NCBI GenBank assembly: GCA_003117195.1 | Contig: BDSI01000005.1 | Coordinates: 1,286,857 to 1,350,856, forward strand | Reading direction: 5' to 3' | DNA length: 64,000 nt | Origin: Eudorina sp. 2006-703-Eu-15 | Taxonomy: Eukaryota > Chlorophyta > Chlorophyceae > Chlamydomonadales > Volvocaceae | In this document: in pieces, positions 47,801-58,900 of the stretch | How the letters are laid out: each line of letters begins with the position of its first letter | How positions within the stretch are numbered: position 1 is the first letter of the stretch | Program-made: the position numbers and the translations under genes | Notes under the pieces: generated by a model | The model's database searches: none | Told to the model about the DNA's origin: nothing | What the model saw: only the letters and a program-made list of their open reading frames with translations

Positions 47801-50800
47801 GGGTGTGGGTGTGGGTGTGGGTGTGGGTGTGGGTGTGGGTGTGGGTGTGGGTGTGGGTGTGGGTGTGGGTGTGGGTGTGGGTGTGGGTGTGGGTGTGGGT
47901 GTGGGTGTGGGTGTGGGTGTGGGTGTGGGTGTGGGTGTGGGTGTGGGTGTGGGTGTGGGTGTGGGTGTGGGTGTGGGTGTGGGTGTGGGTGTGGGTGTGG
48001 GTGTGGGTGTGGGTGTGGGTGTGGTGTGGGTGTGGGTGTGGGTGTGGGTGTGGGTGTGGGTGTGGGTGTGGGTGTGGGTGTGGGTGTGGGTGTGGTGTGG
48101 GTGTGGGTGTGGGTGTGGGTGTGGGTGTGGGTGTGGGTGTGGGTGTGGGTGTGGGTGTGGTGTGGGTGTGGGTGTGGGTGTGGGTGTGGGTGTGGGTGTG
48201 GGTGTGGGGTGGGCGTGGGCGTGGGCGTGGGCGTGGGCGTGGGCGTGGCGTGGGCGTGGGCGTGGGCGTGGGCGTGGGCGTGGGTGTGGGTGTGGGTGTG
48301 GGTGTGGGTGTGGGTGTGGGTGTGGGTGTGGGTGTGGGTGTGGGTGTGGGTGTGGGTGTGGGTGTGGGTGTGGGTGTGGGTGTGGGTGGTGTGGTGTGTG
48401 TGGGTGTGGGTGTGGGTGTGGGTGGGTGTGGGTGTGGGTGGGTGTGGTGTGGGTGTGGGTGGGTGTGGGTGTGGGTGTGGTGTGGGTGCGCCAGATGGAC
48501 GGGAGCGTCAGTCCCGGCTCCGGCCCCCGGCCCCGGCCCCCGGCCCCCCCGGCCCCCGGCCCCCGGCCCCCGGCCCCGGCCCCGGCCCCCCCCGGCCCCC
48601 GGCCCCCGGCCCCGGCCCCCGGCCCGGCCCCCGGCCCCGGCCCCCGGCCCCCGCCCCGCCCCCGGCCCGGCCCGGCCCGGCCCCGCCCCGCCCCGGCCCC
48701 GGCCCCCGCCCCGGCCGCCCCCGCCCCCGGCCCGGCCCCGGCCCCCGGCCCCGCCCCCGGCCCCCGCCCCGGCCCCCGGCCCCGCCCCGGCCCCCGGCCC
48801 CCGGCCCGCCCCCGCCCCCCCCCGGCCCCCGGCCCCGGCCCCCGGCCCCCGGCCCCCGGCCCCGGCCCGCCCCCCGGCCCCCGGCCCCCCCGGCCCCGGC
48901 CCCGCCCCGCCCCCGGCCCCCGGCCCGGCCCCCCCCGGCCCCGGCCCCGGCCCCGCCCCCGGCCCCGGCCCCGGCCCGGCCCGGCCCCGGCCCCCGGCCC
49001 CGGCCCCGGCCCCGGCCCCCGCCCCCGGCCCCGGCCCCGGCCCCCGGCCCCCGGCCCCGGCCCCCGGCCCCCGGCCCCCCGGCCCCCGGCCCCGGCCCCC
49101 GGCCCCGCCCCGGCCCCGGCCCCGGCCCCCGGCCCCCGGCCCCCGCCAATCCGCAAACCCCGCCTTTCCCCAGACCCCACCACCCTGCACCACCCTTCCA
49201 CTTCATCCCTTCCCAACCACCTTCCACCACCTTCCAGCCCGAAAGGCACACCTTGGCGTTCCAGCCCGCCGCGTACACCGAGTCCGCGTGCCGCTTCTCA
49301 TCCGCCGCGTACTCCACCGTCGTGACCTCGAGCTGCTCCTCCGCTGCGAGGCATCGGCGGTTGGCAGTTGCCAATTAGACAGTCAACGGTACGTCCGTTG
49401 GTATAGCTAGACGGACTAAGCCATGCAAAAAACTCGTCACACTGACCACCTGCCGTACACACACACCACCTGCCGTACCGTGTCTGTACTGCCTGAGCAG
49501 CGAGCCGTTGTTGAAGTTCCACATGCTGACGGTGCCGTCGTTGGAGGCGGTGAGGAGGCGGCGTTGGTTGCGGTCGAAGCAGGCGGTGGTGATCCGGGAG
49601 TCGCCCTGGGACCTGGTGAAGCGACCCTCCCTGGCGGTGGACGCAAGCGTGAGGGGGCCATCGCGATTTGTCAGAAATGTATTACATATGTGTTTCGCTT
49701 GTTCGCTCCTCACATATAAATTTCATTTCGTCTTCCGCTTTGCATTTCGGGCCGCTCTGGCTGCTGGTCTTCAATTTGCTGCTTCGTTGTAGGTGACTGC
49801 GTTCCCGGCTGCCCTATCGGTTCTTGTACCTGCATGGCGCCGCCGGTGGTGGCGCGGCTGCGTTGCTTCTGCTTGCGCTTCGCTCGTTGCCTTTCAGGTA
49901 CCGGTACTTATCGTTGATAAGTATTGGTCGCAAGGCTGAGTGCGTCTGGCCGTTTCACATTTTACCCCTTTTTGTCAATCAAGACAGCGAAATCGCGAGA
50001 AGTTTCAAGTTCTACCCCCCTCCCCCTGCCCCCTGCCCCACCCCCGACGTGCGCCCTAGTCCCCCGCCTCCCCACCTTGTCCCGGTGAGCAGGTCCCACA
50101 CGCACACGGTGCCGCCCTCGTCCACCGTGACCACCACCCCGAAGATGGCGTTGTAGAGCGCGGAGCGGATGGGGTCCATGTGGCCGGTGCGGTCCTGGGG
50201 CCGGGACCGCGGAGGAGGACGAGCGGGACGAGGGGCGTGTGCGGCGGGGAGCGGCGGGGGCGGCCGGCGGGGGTCAGGGCGAGGGCGGGCAGCCTGAGGG
50301 AGCGGCCGGGATGCCTGGTTGGCCCTCCTGGGGCGGGGTCCCGGGATCTCGATTTGGTGGGGAAGCGGGTTTCAGAGGGATGACGAGATTACTCCGCATG
50401 AATGAATGAAAGGAATGAACGTTACAGCGGATCCCGCAAAGGGATCATGAATGTGTCGGGCCTGGACCTTGCCGCGGGCACCGTCCCCACACTGCGCGCA
50501 TCCAAGAGGCCAACACGCAGCGGAACAACGGTCGGCACTGTTGACGGTCGGCACACACCTGCGCCACCATCTTGTGGACCCAGATGTACGGCTTGGATAC
50601 GGCAGTGATGCAGCGGCGGTGCTGGGAGTCGTACATGAGGCAGTTGGGTTTCGACTCCTCGGGCCGCCGCCAGTCGTCCTCCGTCAGCGTCTGGAGGCAC
50701 TTGTGGTTTCGGAGGTCCCACACCTGTGAGCGCGGTTTCGGGTACGATGTATGGGTAATTGTACGACACGCATAAGAGGTTGTACGACATGCGGGAGCAT

Positions 50801-53800
50801 TGCCTGGCCGCGGATCGTTCAATGGTTACATCGAAATAAACGTGCTTGACAATCCTTCTGTTATTACCATTCCCGTTCTTTCTCCTCCCTCAATTTTCAC
50901 TTCCCATCTACGGCCCCATTTAGAGTTAACCACCCGCCCACCCGCCTGCCCGCCCGCCTGCCCGCCCGCCCCCCCACACCGCCCACCACGCCCACCTTTA
51001 TGACCTTGTCCACGGACAGCGTGAACACGTGGTTGAGTCGCTCGTCCAGCGCGATGTGAGAGATGGAGGCGGTGTGCCCCGACAGGTCGCCCACCTTGCG
51101 CATCGTGTTGCCCTGCCACAGGATCACGTCACGCTCCTGGCCGCACGAAGCGAACATCGAGTAGGCCCTGGCGGGGTGTGTGTGCGGGGGGTGGGGAGGG
51201 GCAGGAAGAGGGGGGAGGGGGTTAAGAAACAGCCCAGACACACCCAGCCCCAGGGGGGAGGGGGCGGGGCGGGGTCGAGCGGGGTGATTCTTCGGGCATT
51301 GTCAGTGGGGCGGCGTTATTGTGGCGTGTGCTGTGGTGGTGGTGGGTTCTGCGGTGGTGGTGTGCGGTGATGTGGCGGGGTGAGGTGAGAACGGACGTGG
51401 GTCACTTTTCTTCGTGCTCTCCCCCAAACGGCCGAATGCGTTGCCGTACCTGCACCAAACGAAGCCGTGCACCGCCTTGGAGTGGTGCGTGCACGTGTTG
51501 ATCACGCGCTCCCGTACAAAGTCGTACACCTTGATGGTGGAGTCCAGGGAGGACGACACCAGCCCGATCTCCGGCACCCAGGAGATCTGATCGGTACGAC
51601 GAGAGGCGCATTTGGGCGTCGGGGCAGATCTTTAAAGTGCAGGTATTCGATGGGCTTGGATTACCGTACCCAGGACGAGTCTTGAGTGGCTGTGCGCAGG
51701 GCGCTGGACATGCAGGAGATTCATGCCGACACATGTTCTCGGAAACCCTGACCCGAATGCGTCCCTGAATCGATTGTGCCGTCATGTCTTTACCTGGCTA
51801 ACCCAATCCGTGTGATCTTGATGAATGTAGATGTAATCCTGCATGCACGACATCACGAGGAGAGGCAGCAAGCAACCGAGGTATCAAGCAACGGAAAACG
51901 CAGCGCGGCCCTCTCGTCCTTCTGGAGTTCCAAACCGCTGGCTCTGGCCTGACCTTAGAACCCGTCCCCGCGGGGCCCGACCGGCACATCCACATCCCAA
52001 CTCCAATTACAATCAACCTTGCCCATCGCCCCTCCACCGCCTCCCCCCGCCCGACCCCACCTGGTGCTCCTCGGTGCTGATGAGGTCCCGCGCCGGCCAC
52101 TCCCTGGAGCCGCACAGCAGCATGATGGCCGCCCCCTTGGAGTCGCCGTACACCAGCTGCTCCCCCGCCTCGTTGGTCACCAGCGTCATACACTGGGGCA
52201 CACCCATGCCACCTAGGGGGGGGAGGGGGAGGGGGGGGGCAGGGGGAGGGGAGGGCAGGAAGGCCGGCACACCATGACGGAAGCAGCCAAGTGCTTTCTT
52301 TGGTGAAGCAGGGCGCGGCCGGATGTGTCACCCGCCTCCCTCAGGGGCAAGGCCCTCCGCGAGCCCTCCAATCCCTCCCTGGATTCCAGCCCTCTGACCC
52401 GCCTACACGCCCACTCGCCCTCACTCGCCCACACTCGCCCGACCCTGGCCCCTGGGGCCGCGCACACCCTCCCCCCCCCCACACACACACACGCATTTTG
52501 CATGTCACGCACTCCTGTTCTGCCTTCTGCCCGCCCCCCCACATACGCACACGCACTGTCGGGCGAGGATCTCCCCCTCCCCCCGGTCCCACAACACCCC
52601 CGCACCGCTGGCGTACAGCCGCCCCGTGAGCTCGAACGACCCGCGGTTCGCGTCGTAGTAGGAGATGGCCCTGTCGGCCGTCGTGAAGACCAGCTTGCGC
52701 GTGTTGGGCATGTAGATGGCGTCCGTGATCCAGGAGGAGCCCAGCTGGATGGTCTTGTAGTGGCGCAGGTCGGCGCCGTTCCACAGCCGGAAGGTGCCGT
52801 CGCGGCCGCAGGACACATACTTGTCCACGAAGTCCACGTAGAGGACACGGTCGACGGGGCCGCTGGGAGGGGGAGGGAGCGGGGAGGGAGGGAGCGGGGA
52901 GGGGGTAAGACCCCGACAAGGGGGGCCGGGGAGGGAGCGGGGAGGGGGCCGGGGAGGGAGCGGGGAGGGGGTAAGACCCCGACAAGGGGGGCCGGGGAGC
53001 GGGGAGGGCTCGGGAAGGGCGTGAGGGAGCGGGGAGAGGGTGTAGGAAATTTGTTGACAGATTGAAGCTTGCGGGGGGGAAGGAGTGGGGAGGGCGGGAA
53101 CCCGCGACGTTTCGCGGTTTCGCTGCGCTGTCTTGGTTGGCAATAGGGAAGGGCAAGAAGGGAGCGGGAAGGGTGGGAGGGATGGGACGCGCGGTGTGAA
53201 GGAGGCAGACGGAGGACAGCGCAGGAGCCGCGCAGCCTTGACAGCGACGGTACGGCAACATTACGGCAAACGTAGACAGCGACGGTACGGCACCCTTACG
53301 GCAAACGTACGGGCTCACCGATGGGTCACGCCGAGGTCGTTTCGGTCCCGGAAGTCCTGTGGGCCGCATCAGAAAGGGGACGGGGAGGGGGAGGGGAGAG
53401 GGGACGGGGATAGGTCAGACTTGGTGAGCCGGCCCCCCTCAGACCCCGGGGCAGTCGACGCCAGTCCCAGTCCGCATGTCGGGCCACGGGTCCCGGAGCC
53501 GGCGGCCGTCGCCTGGGGGGCATCCGGCCCCGGCCTTCGAGGGCGCGGACATACCCCCATAGAAACAATCCCAGAGACGGAGGCTGCCCCAGCACGCACA
53601 CACCGCCCGCCGGACGCAGCGCCCAGGCACCGGCGGCGACGAGGCTGCTCTGCGCTGGCGTCCGCTCCGTTGCGTGATCCGCAGCCGCTGGTTCCGACGG
53701 CAGCGCCACCCGCAGCAGCTGCTGTAGCTGCTGCTGCCAACCTGTTACTGTCCGCGCCATTGTCCGTGCAGCCGCCCGCTCTGGCCTGGGCAGACGAGCC

Positions 53801-55333
53801 ACGCCCCCCGCCTCCACTGCACACACCTCACCCGGCCCCCCCCATGCACCCCCGACGGCCAACGAGCACATGGACTCCGACAGCGCAAGCCTCCGCCGCC
53901 CAGTTCGCCATCCGCGGCTGCATGCAGCCCATCTGCCCAGCTCGCGCCCTCCCCCTGTAGCGGTTGGGGCTCGGGGCTTGCCCGTGTAGTCGTCCCGCGC
54001 CCCGGAGTTCCCATCGGGGACCACCTCACTACGGCGAGTTGCGGTGCGGTGCGGTGCGGTGCGGTGTCGGCCGCGCTTTCAGGCCCCGCCGCTTGCTGCC
54101 TCCGCTTCCGCCCCCTGCCCTCCCGGCCGCTCCTCGTCAGCGGGGCTCCGCCATCAACGATCCCCACTCCCCGCGTGCGCGCTCCTGCTGCTGCTCATCC
54201 GCCGCCGCCGCTGCGCTCCACTTGCTCCTCTGCAGCGCTCCTTCCCCACCAAGTCACTGCCCAGAGCACGTCACCCCCACCGCCTGCCGGCTGCCTCTCT
54301 CCCTCTCACCCAGCTGGCCTCATGACCTCCCGACCCGCCCACCACCAAACCCCGCGGCGCCGCTGCGCCCCGCTCTGACCCGCTGATGTCACCCCCCCCC
54401 TCGCCACCCCGCCGGCCCTCCGCCCAGCTCCTACCTGCGGGAACAGCCTCCAGTTCTCGCTCGCGCTCTCCCCCGCCATCTGCGCCCGCTCCAGAAACAT
54501 GAAGTTGGTGAACTCGTCCCTGCGGGCGGCCCGGAGGTGGTCGGGGCGGGACGGGGCTGGTCGGCTGCCCACTGGCTCCGGGCCTTCGTGGCCTTCGACA
54601 CCCATTGAAGAAAACATGCTGCCTACCGTGGGGCCCCTAAACCCTCCTTTGCAGGATTGCAGCCCTGCCTCATAAGGCCCCTAGGCGGCCCCACCAGTCC
54701 ACGGTGCCGCCCGCGTCCGCATCGATCTTCATGAACAGGTGGCGGATGTCGTCCCGGGTCTTCAGCTGATGTCCCGCCACGTCGCCCAGGTAGGGGCCCA
54801 GCTTGTCGCAGAACTCGTCGATGTCCAGCTCGCCGCTGCCATCCTCGTCGGCCTCCTGCGGGGGAGCGGAGGGACGTGGGCGTCCGGGAAGGGCAGGCAT
54901 CGAGAGAGGGTGCGGCGGAGGCAGCGTGAGGAGGGAGACTGTGCGGGGACCGTGAGTTGAGGAGGGAGGAGGTCGGGGGGACGAAGGGACCGCGAGGGGT
55001 GCGGCCTGGCTGGGTGTTGCGCAGTCGCCGGACAGCGAGCCCACAGGTTGGCCCTCCGAATCGGGCCCCAAACCCAGTTCACAGGTCCATCTTGCCCATG
55101 GGCCATTGTTTGCAGTCAACTTGGATGGTTAGGTAACGTTTCCCATGGCATGGTCGCGGGGCATGTACGCCCGCAAAGCGCCGCCCCTCCCGAAAGGTAC
55201 GGAACAAGTGATGGTGCCGGATACGTTACAAAGGATACCAGCAGAGCCCAATGGCTGTGACCGGGCGCACCTCAAAAATCCGCTTCAGCAGCTTGAGCTG
55301 CTGAATGTTAATCTCCTCATTCATGGTAGCCAT
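41853..55333 (-). CDS. EF-hand + WD40 repeat protein, WDR49/WDR64 type (possibly axonemal CFAP337)
   Basis: Twenty-one minus-strand exons: 55333-55271, 54855-54695, 54519-54435, 53356-53319, 52862-52543, 52212-52061, 51838-51794, 51586-51450, 51167-50996, 50723-50559, 50194-50076, 49630-49479, 49343-49252, 46597-46432, 45843-45586, 44372-44215, 43994-43912, 43581-43518, 43235-42861, 42552-42472, and a tentative 42065-41853. They stay in phase and give 1032 residues. Two EF-hand loops are canonical: D24-E35 ([12 protein letters not shown]) and D66-E77 ([12 protein letters not shown]). WD40 blades follow to about residue 830 ([79 protein letters not shown]). The EF-hand plus WD40 layout and length match WDR49/WDR64 proteins. 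An axonemal role is inferred. The donor of exon 5 and the last exon are the weakest parts. Confidence 0.85.
43656..43680 (+). repeat. Intron-shared motif A, copy 2
   Basis: GGTATAGGAAGTAGGTAGAC followed by ATATT, in the intron between exons 17 and 18 of the WDR49-like gene, antisense to it. A purine tract separates it from the 3' splice site. Confidence 0.6.
46771..46800 (+). repeat. Intron-shared motif B, copy 1
   Basis: GGGGTTTAAAAAAACACAGC then CCAGACACAC, at the edge of the hexamer array. It matches 51217-51245 closely; a weaker relative lies at about 46000-46035. Confidence 0.55.
46801..48488 (+). repeat. 1.7-kb (GTGGGY)n hexamer array in an intron
   Basis: A near-continuous array of GTGGGT and GTGGGC units inside the 2.65-kb intron 13 of the WDR49-like gene. 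Units are grouped in homogeneous blocks: GTGGGT (46801-46890), GTGGGC (46890-47787, with one-base-short GTGGC units), GTGGGT (47788-48205, with GTGTGG variants), GTGGGC (48206-48280), GTGGGT (48281-48488). The long open frames across it are repeat artefacts. Confidence 0.95.
48513..49147 (-). repeat. GGGGCC-like repeat tract in the same intron
   Basis: About 635 bp composed almost only of GGCCCC, CCGGCCC and GGCCCCC units on +, which is GGGGCC/GGGGGCC in the sense direction of the gene. Four-G runs recur every 6-8 bases. It lies about 105 bp after exon 13. Confidence 0.93.
50396..50448 (-). mobile_element. Truncated LINE 3' tail, copy c
   Basis: Read on minus: TGATCCCTTTGCGGGATCCG, CTGTAACGTTCATTC, then CATT repeats. 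Same family as 9711-9763 and 11141-11196. It sits in the intron between exons 10 and 11 of the WDR49-like gene, in sense orientation. Confidence 0.55.
51217..51245 (+). repeat. Intron-shared motif B, copy 2
   Basis: GGGGTTAAGAAACAGCCCAG followed by ACACACCC, in the intron between exons 8 and 9 of the WDR49-like gene. It is preceded by a G-rich stretch that begins right at the exon 9 acceptor. Confidence 0.55.
52863..53063 (+). repeat. G-rich duplicated block ending in motif A, copy 3
   Basis: In the intron between exons 4 and 5, a block containing GGGGGTAAGACCCCGACAAG and GGGGGCCGGGG occurs twice (about 52888-52932 and 52957-53000). It ends with TGTAGGAAATTTGTTGACAG ATT at 53041-53063, a diverged copy of motif A. 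Confidence 0.6.
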
Positions 55334-55973
55334 ATTGTCTACCGCTGATTCCTAGTTGTTAAAAACTGTGTCGACTGGCTCTATCATATAAACATGTTGT
55401 CCCATCCACCACCTATCAACCCAAATGTCAAAAGTGATTTAGTTTCGAACATGTGATAATTGGTTATTTACTAATAAATGCCGAAGCGGCCATCCGAGTT
55501 ACCCGAATGCACCTTTTGTTTGCGTGGGTTTTGTCAGAAGGTCAAATGCTACGTACTTGAGCGTGTGTTGGAATTCCTAGCATAAGAAAACTATGGAAAC
55601 AGAAGACAAGGTTTGCAAATATACGGCCCTGGTGGCCCGAAAGCTTCTGCTTCCAGTCCGTGAAAACAGACAATCGGTTACAATCGGCCTGATCGTCGAG
55701 CAGATTCAGCAAAAGACGTTCTGATTTTCGTGAATTAATAATCTACTTGTAGCTTGGGTGGTGTCTTCATCACGGGGCCTGCCGCAGAAGGGTGTGTACC
55801 GCGAGGCCTCGCCGTTAACCGAGGCTTACTTCGTTGATTAACTGATAACCTAAAGGCATCGTGAGGCCGCCTCTCCTGCGATTCCTCTATCGTGTGGATA
55901 GCTGGACTCCAGCTCAGGCCTATCAGGACTAGCTGTTTGCCGTCGCTTTCCTACTTGAACACTAATTGAAAAG
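55334..55973. other. Shared divergent intergenic region
   Basis: 640 bp between the start codons of the WDR49-like gene (-) and the DUF4336 gene (+), noticeably richer in AT than the flanking genes. It probably contains both promoters. No specific element was identified. Confidence 0.5.
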
Positions 55974-58900
55974 ATGCGCATATCAGCACCCGACCTGGCG
56001 GGCTTGCGCTGTCCCTCGCGGTCAGTCGCTCGGGCGCAAGCCATCAACCGCACGATGACGCCCGCAACCGCGCGCGCCTCAACGCCTTCCAAGGAGCAAC
56101 TTCAGAAAATGCAGAGTTCAAAGGCCCAAAGGGACACCGCTCGGAGCAAGCCGACGGGTACCTCGGTGAAGGGCGGAAAGGCAGTCACCACCCGCCAGCC
56201 TGCTCGCGGCGTCAAGGACCGGACGCCCGCTGAGCAGCCCCCCGCCCGCAAATCGGGCGGCAGCCAGTTCTACTTCAACCTCACCGGGTTCCCCTTCCCT
56301 CTGGGTCCTTTTTTCACCCGCAAGACCGTGCGCATCGAGGTGAGACGAGCGGCGGCGCAAGTGGCCGATCATGCCGCGACTGGGGTTCTCACGGCAAATT
56401 CTGGCTGCGGCTCGGGGCTGCGTGAAGGCATGCACTTTGCGTGGCACCTCAGAGTCATCGCAGTGCGTTTCAATTCCTGGACTTCATCACTTCAGCCGCA
56501 CCCCTCCACTGCATAAGAATCTCATATACCCCTCCGCCCTCTCCCTGCCCCGCCCCAACCCTGCAGGTCGAGCGGGGCAGCGTGTGGGTGTTTGAGCAGA
56601 CCCAGGCCCTCGAGGTGTTCAATGTGTACACGCCGGTCCGCATGACCGTCATCAAGCTGGCCAGCGGCGGCCTGTGGGTGCACGCGCCGGTGGCCCCCAC
56701 GGAGGAGTGCATCCGCCTGCTCAAGGTGCAGTGCCGACCTGACGTGGGAGAGGCGGTCGGGGCGGACGTGGAAGGGAGGGGCGGACGTGGGAGGGGCGGA
56801 CGTCGGAGGGGCGGGCGGGGCGGGGCAGAAGGGGTGATGGGGAACGCGAAGGCGGACGTCCTTGGTTACAGCCAAGAAGTAAATGTGCTTCGGGAGATAG
56901 ACAGGCATCGATTCTGTGCCCATGCCCGCTTACCACCGCCGTGTCGTGCCGTGGTACTCGGCGCTCTCCAGGTGGGGCCTATGTTGCCACGGTTTCGGTG
57001 GGAAGCGCCCTATCCCCGCCTGTTCTGTTTTTGCTGCTGTACGGTACCCAGTTGGTGAATCTGCCCCCTCGCCCCTCTGCCCCCTCGCCCCTCTGCCCCC
57101 TCTCATCCCGCTGCCCCCTCGCCCCGCTGCCCCCTCCCCGGCCTCAGGAGCTGGATGCCCCGGTCGAGTACATCGTCCTGCCCACCTTTGCATACGAGCA
57201 CAAGGTGTTCGTGGGGCCGTTCTCGCGCCGCTTCCCCAAGGCAAAGGTGCGCCTGCGGGTGTGCGGGCCTAGCCGGGCCGTCTCGCGGTGACATGCTGCA
57301 GCGTACATCGCCGATATGTTCAGGGTCGTACAGGTGGTTACTTGATCGTACTTAGTTGGTTACATCGTGGGGGATTTTCCGCCAGGGCATTGAACTAGGC
57401 CACACCGCGGCGTTGGGCGGGTGTCACCTGGGAGGGGAGCGCAGGCCGAAGGCCCAAGGCCGGTGCCCACGTTCTCCCGTATGACGCTGATGCCGTACAT
57501 GTCGTGCAATGCAGGTGTACGTGGCGCCGTACCAGTGGTCCTTCCCGCTCAACCTGCCACCACAGGTGAGACATCAGCGCTGCAAGGAAACGATGCTGAG
57601 GATGTGACGCGCCGCATGGCACCGTGAAAGAGTCGGATGGCAGAGAACCCTCGCGGGTTATGCGTTGCAGCCTTAACACCCTTGAAAAGCTGTGCACGGC
57701 CGGCGGAAGCGCACGGCCCCAAACGCACGGAGTTTATGGAGAGTACCGACCCATCTTACCTCGTTGATTTGCGAATGCTGGGCCCTGAAGTACCTTCGGC
57801 CGTCCACGGTCTCATCTGTCGCCCTGCCGCTGTACTGTTGATCTTGCCAGTCTCATCGTTTCTCGGCCTGTTTCCGAAGGACGCTTCACACGCCATGGCA
57901 CGTTGGCCCACCCTCACCGCTACCACCACCACAGCCACCTTAACCAGGCCCTCAACCATCGTCCCTCCTCCCACATGCATATGCCATGCCATACACTCAC
58001 ACATACGCACATCCGTCCGCCAGTTCTTCGGCATCTTCCCCGCCGGGGAGCTCACCACGGGGGATCCCAATGTGCCCTGGGCGGATGAGATCGAGCAGAA
58101 GCTGTTGCTGCCGCCCTCTCTTGGTGAGGCCGGGGTCGGGAGGAGGGCGCCCGGAAGGGTCAGCGGGGTCGGAGGAATTGATGGCTTCTTGCGGTATCGC
58201 TGCCTTGGTTGATGAGCATTAGTGGGCGAGTGAAGACGGGGAGGGGAGAAGATGCAATGTGCGCTTGAGGATGGGGACATGCGTCGCATAACGACGGGCT
58301 ACCCTCTCGGGTAATGGTACAACGCTGTGTAATTGCGTTCGCGTCCGCGGGCGGGGTGTGCTCTGTGTCACACTTATTACGTGCACTGGCTACAGTGTCG
58401 TATGCTGGCTGGTGTGAAGCTCCTACTTGTGCGAAGATGGATTGGAGGGAGGGCGCGGAGGTCCCGGGGCACCGGCCTGGTATGATGTGGATGTGGAGGG
58501 CGCCCCCCGCCGGCACCCGCTCCCCCTCCCTGCCTTCCCCCAACGCCATGCTGACACGTCCGCATCCCGGCCGGTCGCCCACGGCTGCGGTGCCCTCGCC
58601 CCCCCAGGCGTGGGCAACTACGTGCGGTTCAGCGAGGTGGCCTTCTTCCACAAGAAGTCCCGGACGCTGCTGGTGACGGACGCGGTGGTGTACATTCCCG
58701 AGGACCCGCCGGAGGTGCGAGACGGCAAGCGGGGCGAGAGCGGGGTGTGGCGTGATAGGACTCGTGACGATAGGGCCCACGGGATGTCCCGTGATAGGAC
58801 TCGTGACGATAGGGCCTCCATGATAGGGCCCGTGGTAGGGCCCATGGGAGGGTCTGCCGCGCCGTGGGGCTGTCGTGGTATGTGGGTGTGAGGGGGCATG

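Noticed and set aside
46801..48488. GTGGGT array as an interstitial telomere
   Set aside because: The volvocine telomere unit is TTTTAGGG and the array contains no such units.
46476..49410. Very long open frames (up to about 950 codons) on both strands rich in Gly-Arg, Ala-Trp, Val-Gly, Pro-His or Pro-Arg
   Set aside because: They are translations of the hexamer and GGCCCC arrays inside an intron of the WDR49-like gene. Exons on both sides join cleanly in phase without them.
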